Positions 51,440-60,068 of a stretch of DNA of 64,000 nucleotides are shown piece by piece (positions within the stretch are counted from its first letter, which is position 1; every line of letters starts with the position of its first letter). The stretch comes from Rhodovastum atsumiense (GTDB taxonomy: Bacteria; Pseudomonadota; Alphaproteobacteria; Acetobacterales; Acetobacteraceae), in NCBI RefSeq assembly GCF_937425535.1, contig NZ_OW485601.1, forward strand, positions 4,137,501 through 4,201,500, given 5' to 3'. Both the position numbers and the translations under genes were made by a program. The notes under the pieces were generated by a model, which had not been told where the DNA came from, searched no databases, and saw nothing but the letters and a program-made list of their open reading frames with translations.

Positions 51440-52409
51440 GGAGCAGATCAATCACGAGGTTGAGCAGGATCACGGCGAACGAGGAAAGCAGCAGCACCCC
51501 GAGCAGCACCGTGTAGTCACGCGCCAGCACGGCATCGAGCGCGAGCCGCCCCATGCCGGGCCAGCCGAACACCGTTTCCACCACCACCGCGCCGCCGAGC
51601 ATGTTGCCAAGATGCAGCCCGGCCATGGTGGTAACTGGAATCAACGCGTTGCGCAGCACGTGGCCAAGCTGCACCCGTATCGGATGCAGACCCTTGGCGA
51701 GGGCGGTGCGGACGAAGTCCTGGCGCTGCACTTCCAGCATCGCGGCGCGGGTCAGCCGCGCGTAGATGGCAACGAAGAACGAGCCGAGCGCGAGCGCGGG
51801 CAGCACCAGATGGCTTGCGCGGTCGAGCAGCCAGTCCAGGCCGTGCAGGTCGAGACCGATGCTGGCGTCGCCCTGCGCCGGCAGCCAGCCGAGCCGCACC
51901 GAGAACAGGATCACCGCCATCAGCCCGACCCAGAAGCCGGGCATGGAGTAGAGTGCGAGCACCAATAGCGTCACCAGCCGGTCGGGCCAGCGCCCGGCGA
52001 AGCTGGCCATCACCGCGCCGAGCAGCAGCCCCGCCGCCAGCGCGAAACCCAGCGCGCAGAGCATCAGCAGCAGCGTGTTGGGCAGGCGCTCCTGGATCAT
52101 CTGCCAGACCGGCAGGTTGTACCGCGGCGAGATGCCGAGGTCGAAATGCAGCAGATGATCGAGATAGTTCATGAACTGCGCCAGCAGCGGCTGATCGAGC
52201 CCGAAGCGGACGCGGATCGCCGCCATGCTCTCGGCGGTGGCCGAACCCGATTCACCGGCCAGCACATCGGCCGCATCGCCCGGCAGCAACTGCAGCAGCA
52301 GGAAATCGAGGGCGATGATGCCGATCGCGACCGGCACCGCCTGCAGCGCCCGGCGTGGCAGGCGGGCCGCCAGTGCCAGGGCCCGCCGCCATGTCGCGTC
52401 AGACAACAC
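51405..52409 (-). CDS. dppB: Peptide-type ABC importer permease (DppB-like)
   Basis: A 334-residue permease with six helices and the EAA loop (FVRTALAKGLHPIRVQLGHVLRNALIP). LPGDAADVLAG and FDLGISPRYNLPV are family blocks. The start is uncertain: GTG 52409 or TTG codons overlap the dppA stop, and the first ATG in frame is too far downstream. It pairs with DppC. Confidence 0.88.
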   Translation of the reverse strand: MLSDATWRRALALAARLPRRALQAVPVAIGIIALDFLLLQLLPGDAADVLAGESGSATAESMAAIRVRFGLDQPLLAQFMNYLDHLLHFDLGISPRYNLPVWQMIQERLPNTLLLMLCALGFALAAGLLLGAVMASFAGRWPDRLVTLLVLALYSMPGFWVGLMAVILFSVRLGWLPAQGDASIGLDLHGLDWLLDRASHLVLPALALGSFFVAIYARLTRAAMLEVQRQDFVRTALAKGLHPIRVQLGHVLRNALIPVTTMAGLHLGNMLGGAVVVETVFGWPGMGRLALDAVLARDYTVLLGVLLLSSFAVILLNLVIDLLHVWLDPRIAGR

Positions 52410-53994
52410 GGGCCCGCGCAAGGTTGGATTCGATCCCGTTGGCGGTGAGCGAATGATCGGTGACGCGGCGGTTGTGGATCGTCAGGAAGGTGGGCTGCAC
52501 CAGATTGAGGTCCGGCACCTCGGCGGCGACGATCTGCTGGAATTCGCGGAACAGGGCGACGCGCCGCGCCGGGTCGTTTTCCACCGCCGCCGTTTCCAGC
52601 AGCTCGTCCACGCGCGGGTTGTGATACCAGGTGCCGTTGGAAAACGGCACGCCCTTGATGCGGTTCTTCGACCAGTAGAGCCGCTGCACGCCGACCGTCG
52701 GGTCGAACAGGTTGCTGGCGCCGTTCAGCGTAAAATCGAAGTCGCGATCGGTGTAGACGCGGCGGATGAAGCTCGAGAGATCCTGCGAGCGCACCTCGAC
52801 GGCGATGCCGACGCGGCTGAGCGCGGCGCGGATGTAGTCGGCAAGGCGGCGGGTGTCGCTGCCGATCGGGTTGTAGTCGAGGGTGAGGCGCAGCCGCACG
52901 CGGTCCGCCCCGCGGGGGTAGCCGGCGGCGTCGAGCAGGCGCTCGGCCGCGCGCGGGTCATAGGGGTAGGGGGTGGGCGCCGGGTCGTGGAACTGCGCGA
53001 GGCCGGGGGCGATCGGCGAATGGCATATGGTTGCGTATCCATAATAAACCGTGCGGGCGATCACCGCGCGGTCGATCGCATGGGCAATGGCCTGGCGCAG
53101 TTGCGGGCGGGCGAAATGGGCGTTCTGGAGATTGAATTCCAGCCGCGTCACATTGAAGGAATAGCTGTTGCCGCGCGGCTCGAAGGCCAGCGACGGCAAT
53201 TGGCGCAGGCGTTCGAGGTCGCTGAGCGCCACCGGCGTGCGGTAGCCGATATCCACCGCCCCGGTTTCGAAGGCGATCGAGCGCGACGCCGCGTCGGGGA
53301 TGAAGCGGACGACCAGTTGGTCGAGTTTCGGCAGGCCGGGCACCCAGTAATCGGGATTGCGCTCGTAGAGGATGTGGCTGCCGCGCACCCATTCCTTGAA
53401 GCGGAACGGCCCGGTGCCCACCGGGGCGTTGCCGTTGGGGTTGGCGGCGGGATCGGTGCCTTCGTAGATGTGCCGCGGCACGATCGGCGATTCGCTGGCG
53501 GCCAGCGCCTTGATCAGGTAGGGCGCGGGCCTGGAGAGGCGCAGCACGGCGGTGGCGGCGTCGGGCGTCTCGATGGCGGTGACGTTGGCGAAGGTGCCCC
53601 GTCCGCGCGGATGCACCTTCCTGAGCAGCTCGATTGAAAAGGCGACGTCGGCGGAGGTGAACGGGCGGCCGTCGTGCCAGCGCACGCCCTGGCGCAGATG
53701 GAAGGTGTAGGTGAGGCCGTCCGGCGCGATCTCCCAACTGGCGGCCAGTTCCGGCTCCGGGTCGAGGGTCTCGCTGTATTGCAACAGCCCCTCGGTGACC
53801 TTGCCGCTGACCGTCAGCGCCGGGGTGGCGACATTGGTGAGCGAAACCAGGGTGGGCGGCTCGTAGTCGAGCACGATGACCATGCGGTTGCCGCCGGCAG
53901 AAATCTGCGCGTTGCCCGGACGCGGGAGGGCGAGCAGGGCGGATGCGCTGGCAAGCAGCGTGCGGCGTCCGAGGGCAATGGGGGCATCTGGCAT
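52399..53994 (-). CDS. dppA: Peptide-type ABC substrate-binding protein (DppA-like)
   Basis: A 531-residue SBP family 5 protein with a Tat-like leader (ALGRRTLLASASALLALPRPGNAQ). The core has LEPELAASWEIAPDGLTYTFHLRQG-like order (seen as DPEPELAASWEIAPDGL then YTFHLRQGVRWHDGRPF), VGTGPFRFKEW, PQLRQAIAHAIDRA and YDPRAAERLLDAAGYPRG. It captures peptides, opines or related solutes in the periplasm and heads the dppABCDF-hyuAB operon. The leader and first gene position suggest the promoter lies at 54.0-54.2 kb. Confidence 0.92.
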   Translation of the reverse strand: MPDAPIALGRRTLLASASALLALPRPGNAQISAGGNRMVIVLDYEPPTLVSLTNVATPALTVSGKVTEGLLQYSETLDPEPELAASWEIAPDGLTYTFHLRQGVRWHDGRPFTSADVAFSIELLRKVHPRGRGTFANVTAIETPDAATAVLRLSRPAPYLIKALAASESPIVPRHIYEGTDPAANPNGNAPVGTGPFRFKEWVRGSHILYERNPDYWVPGLPKLDQLVVRFIPDAASRSIAFETGAVDIGYRTPVALSDLERLRQLPSLAFEPRGNSYSFNVTRLEFNLQNAHFARPQLRQAIAHAIDRAVIARTVYYGYATICHSPIAPGLAQFHDPAPTPYPYDPRAAERLLDAAGYPRGADRVRLRLTLDYNPIGSDTRRLADYIRAALSRVGIAVEVRSQDLSSFIRRVYTDRDFDFTLNGASNLFDPTVGVQRLYWSKNRIKGVPFSNGTWYHNPRVDELLETAAVENDPARRVALFREFQQIVAAEVPDLNLVQPTFLTIHNRRVTDHSLTANGIESNLARARVV

Positions 53995-54883
53995 GACGTG
54001 GCTTTCCGTTCTCGGGGCCGGTGCGGTGGTCGTGGCCGGGGGCGGCCCGGGGGACTGGTCGGCGCAAGCGACGGCGCGCCCGGGCAGGGCGGGATGGCGG
54101 CACGAACCTTGCGCATGGGGGCGGACGAAAACCGATGTTGTCCGTATGTGCGTCGAAACCTACATATTATCATGCCTGATAGTGAATATGTGACGCATCG
54201 ATAGCAAGCCCGGGAATCGCTTGTCAAATTATGGGCATGAGGTGATTTTTTAACGATGCGCAATGGCATTAATTGGCCTGGCAATCTCCGTGTCGAAATG
54301 ATGGTTTTGGATTTGGCTGGTTGGATATATGCCCGTCCGAATGGCCGGATCGCCCACGGGGCCGCCAGGCGCGAGTCCTGGCAGGCCCATTCATTCAACG
54401 ATCTTTCGAATAAGATGGGCAAGGAATTGTATACATCTAGAAACCATAAAAATACTATTCAACAAATCATAAATTGACGTAGAAAATTTTGTCTGCACTA
54501 ATTCTGTGAAAATATATATTTTAATCATCATGTAACATAGAAGCATATTTCGCATTCTTGTTCATGAACTTCCGTCTATGCGATGAATTGAGCGTCCTGC
54601 CGCTGTTCCTTCTGCCAAGGCCCATCTGCACCCGATAGTGTTTGCCTCGGAAAGCCTGCGCATCCGCGCACCGTGGTGGGACGGATCTCCGGGGTGACGA
54701 CGCTTCTCCCGAAGATCCTCCGCCTGACCTGCCTGCCCGCCGCACGGGACACCGTTCCGCTGCGCGGGCCGGCCGGGGGGATGCGTCGCGTGCGACCCCG
54801 CTGCGGCGCCCCGCCCGGCCACGCCCCGCGTCGCCGCACCAGACCGGCACGACAAAGAACTCGACGTTTCTGGGAGAAAGCCC
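53995..54883. other. Nearly 900 bases without a recognised gene
   Basis: The region lies between divergent dppA and the glycosidase-like gene. Its middle (54140-54560) is AT-rich. An ORF at 54256-54477 (73 codons, GAGGTG upstream) has a mixed composition and no resemblance to any family I know. The right third is GC-rich with frames that look non-coding. Promoters for both flanking genes presumably lie here. The mixed composition suggests inserted or decayed DNA. Confidence 0.4.
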
Positions 54884-57211
54884 GTGTCCACGCCAGCGTC
54901 TTCCACAAATACCGCTTCCAGGCTTGGCATCAATCTTTCCTGGGTCAACGACTGGGGCGACCAGCAGATGACCTTTGTCGATGTCATGCGGAACGCCCGT
55001 GGATTCGCGACCACCGATTCCTATTGGGATCCCACGAATCATCCCGTGCCCGTCGGGGCCGATGGCTGGCCGACCACCGATTTCGGCGTCATGTTCCTCA
55101 CAGCGCCGGGCGATCCCGCGGGGCGTTCGCTCGGCGCAACCGTGCCGAGCATGTTCGGCACCTATCACCTGAGCTTCACGGGCCAGGCCACCGTCACCGG
55201 CCCCGATTGTACCGTTCAGAATCTCCAGTACAACAAAGCAACAAATACGAGCACCGCCGACGTCGTGCTGGCCTCCACCAGCAACTCGCTGTCGCTCGTC
55301 TTCACCAACACCAAGGCCGCCGTCAAGAATATCCACCTGCTGCGGCCAGGCTATCCCGTTGGCACGACGCAGGTCTTCACCGACGCCTTTCTCAACGCGC
55401 TGCAGCCGTTCAGCACGCTGCGCTTCATGGATTTCCTGCAGACCAACGACAACCCGGTGACGTCCTGGGCCGGCCGTACGCTGCCGACCAATCCGGTGCA
55501 GAGCGGGCCGGGGGGTGTCGCCTGGGAGTATGTCATCCAGTTGGCCAACGCGACCGGGAAGGATGTCTGGATCAACATCCCCGAGGGTGTGGACTTGGCC
55601 GACACATCCCAGGGCAACTATGTCATTCAACTCGCGAAGCTGCTGAAGGCGAATCTTCTTCCCGGAATCCATGTCTATGTCGAGTACAGCAACGAACTAT
55701 GGAACGGACTTTTCCAGCAAAGCACGGACAACCAGAACGCCGCAGTCAGCGAAGTGCAGTCCGGCGCCGATAAAAATCTGAATTATGACAAAGTAAATAA
55801 TGAGTATTACTGGGCCTTGCGACGTGATGCGCACCAGACCGTCCGGATCAGCCAGCTTTTCTCGCAGGTGTATGGGGCGACGGCAATGGGCTCCGTCATC
55901 CGCCCGGTGCTCGCTTCGCAATATGTGCAGCCCTATCTCATCGAGGATAGCCTCGCTTATATCAACGCCAATTTCGGAGCGCCAAAGCAATATCTTTACG
56001 GCATCGCTTCGGCCCCATATGTGTCGGCATCGAATTTTCAAAGCGTGGATGGAGTCATCTCTTCTCTGAAATCTAATATCAAGGAAATAGATGCAGGATT
56101 TTCTGGAAAATCTTACGCAGGTGGAGTCGATTATTCTGTCACAAGCTACAAGCCGATCGCTGATTATTATGGTCTGAAGAATCTTGCATACGAAGGCGGT
56201 CCGGATTTCGGCTACGACAACGCCAGCAATGCGATCGCCGAAAAGGCCCTGTCGGATCCCCGCCTGAACCGCCTGGTGCAGCAGGAACTTGCCGACTGGT
56301 ACGGCAAAAACAACGACCTGCTCATGTATTATGAGTTGGCGAGTGGACCCGGGAATTACTATGGCGCCTATGAGGACATGGCTCTGGCAACGCCGAAGAG
56401 CCAGGCGCTCTCGACTGTCTCCTCCACCCCGCTTTCCGGTTACACGAGTGGCGCGGGTGCCGTCACCGCCTTGAGCGCGACGCCGGCCAATGCCGATCTC
56501 GGTACCGGCGCCACCGTGACTCTCCAGGTGACCTTGAGCCAGCCGGTATGGATCACCGGCACGCCGACCCTCACCCTGAACGATGGCGGCAAGGCGAGCT
56601 ATGCCGGCGGGTCCGGCACGCGCGTCCTGACCTTCAAGCACACCATCGCCGCCGGACAGAACGCGTCTGATCTCGCCGTCACCGCGACTGGCTTGCCGAG
56701 TGGCGCCACGGTCACCGATGCGGGAGGCAGCACCGCCTCGCTGGCCAAGGCGGTTGGCGCCATTCCCGGACACATGATTGTGGACACCGCCCGCACCCGC
56801 ATCACGATCGCGACCGGCACGGGGCAGACCGTCGACGCCAGCAGCGGGAATGATGTTGTCACGCTTGCCGATGGCAATGCCACGCTCGTCTTCAAGGGCA
56901 GCAACAACGTGGCGTTCCTCGGCGATGGAAAGGGAACGCTGACCGCGACAGTGAATGACGGCTCGACCGGGCTCACGGCTTATGTGCTGGATACCGGCAC
57001 ATACACCTTCACGGGCCTTGCAACCGACACCGGCGCGGTGGTGGATCTGCTCGGCGGCCTCGGCGGCTATACGACTGCAGCGGAGGTCGTGGCGGCGCTG
57101 AGAAGCGACGGCAGCGGTGGCACCAACCTTCCTCTCGGTGGCAGCGGCATGATCCACTTCACCGGCATCGAGCCGGCGAAACTTGGCGCGGCGAACTTCC
57201 GGATCGGCTAG
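54884..57211 (+). CDS. Glycosidase-like exported protein with C-terminal beta-repeat domains
   Basis: A 775-residue protein. Residues about 10-510 resemble a glycoside-hydrolase clan-A (TIM-barrel) domain: GINLSWVNDWGDQQMTFVD, FMDFLQTNDNP, VYVEYSNELWNGLFQ (candidate acid/base Glu after Asn) and LAYEGGPDFG (candidate nucleophile Glu). From about 525 an Ig/SwmB-like region (TLTLNDGGKASYAGGSG) and a Gly/Asp-rich beta segment (SGNDVVTLADGNATLVF) follow. No N-terminal signal exists, so type I or other leaderless secretion is likely. The GTG start at 54884 is supported by GGGAGAAAG. IS remnants abut its stop. Confidence 0.65.
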   Translation: MSTPASSTNTASRLGINLSWVNDWGDQQMTFVDVMRNARGFATTDSYWDPTNHPVPVGADGWPTTDFGVMFLTAPGDPAGRSLGATVPSMFGTYHLSFTGQATVTGPDCTVQNLQYNKATNTSTADVVLASTSNSLSLVFTNTKAAVKNIHLLRPGYPVGTTQVFTDAFLNALQPFSTLRFMDFLQTNDNPVTSWAGRTLPTNPVQSGPGGVAWEYVIQLANATGKDVWINIPEGVDLADTSQGNYVIQLAKLLKANLLPGIHVYVEYSNELWNGLFQQSTDNQNAAVSEVQSGADKNLNYDKVNNEYYWALRRDAHQTVRISQLFSQVYGATAMGSVIRPVLASQYVQPYLIEDSLAYINANFGAPKQYLYGIASAPYVSASNFQSVDGVISSLKSNIKEIDAGFSGKSYAGGVDYSVTSYKPIADYYGLKNLAYEGGPDFGYDNASNAIAEKALSDPRLNRLVQQELADWYGKNNDLLMYYELASGPGNYYGAYEDMALATPKSQALSTVSSTPLSGYTSGAGAVTALSATPANADLGTGATVTLQVTLSQPVWITGTPTLTLNDGGKASYAGGSGTRVLTFKHTIAAGQNASDLAVTATGLPSGATVTDAGGSTASLAKAVGAIPGHMIVDTARTRITIATGTGQTVDASSGNDVVTLADGNATLVFKGSNNVAFLGDGKGTLTATVNDGSTGLTAYVLDTGTYTFTGLATDTGAVVDLLGGLGGYTTAAEVVAALRSDGSGGTNLPLGGSGMIHFTGIEPAKLGAANFRIG

Positions 57212-57214
57212 GAG

Positions 57215-57349
57215 TCCATAGACGCTGTCCGCCATGGTCCAGGCGAATGGCACCTCGGCCGCAATGGCGCGCTCGACCATGTCAGCGGCCAATGGGGACC
57301 TGGTGGCAAAACCAGCTTCCTGAGACACATGGACAGCCTTCGTCGTGCC
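57215..57349 (-). pseudogene. IS701-type transposase fragment
   Basis: About 45 codons on the minus strand read FATRSPLAADMVERAIAA, then VPFAWTMADSVYG, the internal catalytic-Asp segment of IS701-family transposases. Both ends of the gene are missing. It starts within four bases of the glycosidase-like gene's stop codon and abuts the IS5 fragment. Confidence 0.65.
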
Positions 57350-57364
57350 AGGGTCTGTTGACAA

Positions 57365-57463
57365 TCACCGACTGGCGATGACGGCGGCGGCGAGATAGAT
57401 CGTGGCCTGGAAGCTGGTGCCTGTCTTGTCGTAGCGGGTGGCGATGGCGCGAAACTCCTTCAT
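57365..57463 (-). pseudogene. IS5-type transposase C-terminal fragment
   Basis: The minus-strand peptide MKEFRAIATRYDKTGT followed by SFQATIYLAAAVIASR-stop matches the C-terminal end of IS5-family transposases (usual pattern RRIATRYDKLARNF, then a hydrophobic tail). Only the last 32 codons remain. It is in frame with the possible leader peptide upstream. Confidence 0.7.
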
Positions 57464-57745
57464 GCCTGCGGTGGCGCCGTGGCCCTGGCGAGGCAGACCC
57501 GACCGCTCCGGGGTCGGGCCTCGCCTGGGTGGGAGCGGGGGTTGGCGGCGGCGGTCGTGATCGTGGCCGTGGTCGTGCCGGTGGCGGCGGTACCACCACC
57601 AGTCGTGCTTGTCGTGACCGCCGGAAACCAGTTCCACCTCGGCTGCGGTCAGCCGGACCGGAGCATCGTCCTCGGTGGCCTGCGTCGCGGTGACGGACTT
57701 CAGCCTGTGCGTTTGTCCCTGTGGTTGGTGTTGGCGAAGGAACCC
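57464..57745 (-). other. Possible double-glycine leader peptide fused to an IS5 remnant
   Basis: On the minus strand the frame reads DDAPVRLTAAEVELVSGG, a bacteriocin/RiPP-type double-Gly leader motif (GG at about 57617-57622). A core rich in His, Asp, Trp and Arg follows (HDKHDWWWYRRHRHDHGHD). No ATG or GTG with a ribosome binding site lies at a sensible distance upstream; the next in-frame ATG is at 57859. The frame continues into the IS5 fragment. It may be a broken precursor gene. No maturation or export gene is adjacent. Confidence 0.3.
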
Positions 57746-57918
57746 TGGTAGGGCTTTCAGGTTCTTGCCGTGCCCTTCGCTGCGGAGACTATGGGCGCTG
57801 CATGGGAAGCAGCGTGTGAGGCAGCGTGGAAACGCGGGGTGGGTGGCGTGGAAACGCAACCTGTCGCAGGATGCCCTCCTGTCGTTTCCCGTGACCTGGA
57901 CAGCCAGCGAGGCCCGGC

Positions 57919-58332
57919 ATGAACCCGACCCAGACCCATGTTTCCCCCTCCGAGCCGGCGGCGGCCGACAGGCGGGTGGCCCAGGAGGCGGAATGGGACC
58001 GTCGCGAGCAGGTCCGCCGCGCGGCAGAGGAGGAACGTCAGATCGCCGAGGAGCAACGCCTTACCGCCGAGGAACTGCGCAAGCAGACGGAAGACCTGCG
58101 CGCGGCAGCCGAGGAATTGCGTGAAGCCGCGGAGGCGAATCGCAGCAGCGCCGAACAGGCCCGGGGCGCCGGCGAGGCGCTCCGGGAGGCGACCGAGGAA
58201 GCCCGGCACGCCGCGGAGATGCTGCGCGAGGTAGGGGAGAGGCAACGTGCCGCGGCCGACGAGCAGCGGCGGATCCTGACGGAGATCCTGGCAACCCTGC
58301 GGGCCCAGGGCGCGGGTCAGGCAAAGACGTGA
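57919..58332 (+). CDS. Coiled-coil protein of unknown function
   Basis: A 137-residue protein that is almost entirely Ala, Glu, Arg and Gln with heptad patterning from about residue 20 to 125 (EELREAAEANRSSAEQA), so one long alpha-helical coiled coil. It has no signal peptide or membrane helix. The frame is confirmed by uniform codon use, but the ribosome binding site is weak. Position between IS remnants and a frameshifted gene gives no function. Confidence 0.65.
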   Translation: MNPTQTHVSPSEPAAADRRVAQEAEWDRREQVRRAAEEERQIAEEQRLTAEELRKQTEDLRAAAEELREAAEANRSSAEQARGAGEALREATEEARHAAEMLREVGERQRAAADEQRRILTEILATLRAQGAGQAKT

Positions 58333-58389
58333 CCCGGCGGGGCCGGGCGGGCGTCACGGGGGCGGCGCAGCAGGCGCGGATGCCGTGGG

Positions 58390-59060
58390 CTAAAAGCCCG
58401 GCTCCTCCGGCAGGTCCTGCTGGCGATCGATCACCCGTTGCAGTTGCCCGGAAAAGGCGATGAGGGCACGCACGACGCGGTCATTGTTTTCCTTGAGCTC
58501 AACCAGGGGAATCAGGGCCTGGACCAGTTGCCGGCGATCCGCGCGTCGCCCGTGTCGGCTTTGACCTCGGCCCAGAGCGTGCGGATGCGGGTCAGTTGGA
58601 TTTCCTCGCGTTCCACCCGGTAGGCGATGGCCATGATCTCATCCCGCAGGCGCAGGGGATCACTGATGATCGTGGTGATGGACCTGAGGAACTCGGACCT
58701 GTTCAGTGAGCTGCGCCCGCAGGGCAGGATGTCTTCCTCGTGTTCCTGATACAGGGGCGCCCACCATGGCTGCGCGGGAGGTTCGGGCGGCTCCTGGGGC
58801 ATTGCATCGGGGAGGGGCGCAATCGGGATTGGCTGACAGGGCGCCTGCGCCAGATCCTTCAGGCCGTCAAAGCAGTCCTCGCGCACGTCCGAAATCCGGT
58901 CCTGAGGTATGGCCTCGGGCCGTAGCAGAAACAGGGGAACACCGAAGGTGCATGTCAGAGTGTCAAGTAACCGATGCTGTGCAATTCGGTTATCTTTGAC
59001 GATATTGATGATATAGACCACCATACCGCTCCCGGCGAGTATGTTGATCTCCAGGAACAT
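58390..59060 (-). pseudogene. Frameshifted gene of unknown function
   Basis: A minus-strand frame starting near 59060 (MFLEINILAGSGMVVYI) gives 180 plausible residues, including TCTFGVPLFLLRPEA, and IISDPLRLRDEIMAIAYRV. It stops at 58512 with an unnatural end (AGNWSRP). In the next frame from about 58545 coding-like sequence continues: DRRQLVQALIPLVELKEN, then RVVRALIAFSGQLQRVID, ending at TAG 58390. A single-base indel near 58535-58560 would explain this. Either the gene is broken or the sequence has an error. The family is not recognised. Confidence 0.55.
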
Positions 59061-59283
59061 AGTCGCAAAGCACCAAACTTGGCAAGGTGACAATTTGCTT
59101 CAAGCAGCCGACCGAAGGGCGCTGCTAAAGCAAATAAAAACCTAAAGTTTATTTTGTAATCCTTGGCTATATTGAGCAGATCGCCCGTATACATGGGCAT
59201 GCCGCTTGTGTGCGGTTTCGCACCTGATCTGTGCTGGTGCCTTTGCCGATCTCTGGCAAAGGCGGAAATGTCCTTGGTTTCTT

Positions 59284-59469
59284 TCAGCCGATCCGCGCGG
59301 GCTCCGCCGATTCCGTGGCGGGCGCTTCCCGTCGGCGTGCCGTGATGAATCGCAGATGCGTGCTGTCGGTATTGGCCGCGGTGATCCCGATCAGCTCGCG
59401 CTCGCCGGGCTGGCCCGGCCGCGGCGGTGCCTCGGTTCGGGGCGCCGGGGAGGGGGCCTGGTCCTGCAT
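59284..59469 (-). CDS. Possible small protein, 61 residues
   Basis: ATG at 59469 is preceded by AGGAGAAGCCGCCGC, a good ribosome binding site. The peptide starts MQDQAPSPAPRTEAPPRPG and ends with ELIGITAANTDSTHLRFITA plus a charged tail. It is Pro/Ala-rich at the start and ordered later. No family is recognised, and the opposite strand is also open, so coding is uncertain. Confidence 0.4.
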   Translation of the reverse strand: MQDQAPSPAPRTEAPPRPGQPGERELIGITAANTDSTHLRFITARRREAPATESAEPARIG

Positions 59470-59616
59470 GCGGCGGCTTCTCCTGGCAATGTCAGGGGGC
59501 AATGTCAGGGGGGGCGATGCCGGCGCAGGGCGGGGGCCGGGCGGAAGGCATCCGCGCGGAAGCCTCCGGGCGTGCCGGCATTTCCGCCCGGCCCGCAATC
59601 GTGATCGGAACCGGTC

Positions 59617-59883
59617 CTACGAGAGGCTGATCGACGATATCACGTCGTTCCAGGCAGGGGTGAACTGCGCGTAGTCGCCGGGCACGAAAACCAGGGCTTC
59701 CCCCCCGAAATTAACGTCCTGATACGCCGTAATCGGGGCGCCTGTGACCCTTATGGAAGACACCTGATCGGTCCAGTTGCTCTCTCCAAGTAAGAATTGG
59801 CTTAAATCTGCAACCGAAGATTGGATAGTGAGGCTTGCGCCTGAAAAGTTCGCATCCTGGTACAGAGTAACTGTTGATGGCAT
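59617..59883 (-). CDS. Single-domain beta/gamma-crystallin protein
   Basis: An 88-residue protein made of two Greek-key motifs. Each begins with an aromatic YQDxNFxG element (LYQDANFSGASL, AYQDVNFGGEAL) and each ends in a calcium-binding N/D-N/D-x-x-S/T-S motif (WTDQVSSIRV and WNDVISSISL). This is a complete beta/gamma-crystallin domain with both calcium sites canonical. There is no signal peptide. No strong ribosome binding site precedes the ATG at 59883. Calcium-induced stability is the expected property; the biological role is unknown. Confidence 0.85.
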   Translation of the reverse strand: MPSTVTLYQDANFSGASLTIQSSVADLSQFLLGESNWTDQVSSIRVTGAPITAYQDVNFGGEALVFVPGDYAQFTPAWNDVISSISLS

Positions 59884-60068
59884 TCTTGATGTATCCCGCA
59901 GATTGTTGGATTCATACTGATTGTTTTGAGGCTATTCGCCTTAACAATGTAGCGGGGTGCAGTTATTGATGCCCATGATATATCATTGTACTTTATCACA
60001 TGGATGCGACATCGGCCGCATCCCCGCGGCACCGCCGCGAACACGGCGCTGCCGCCTTGCCGCCGTGA

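Noticed and set aside
54256-54477. A 73-codon frame with GAGGTG upstream
   Set aside because: No family resemblance and mixed base composition; kept only as a remark in the intergenic entry.
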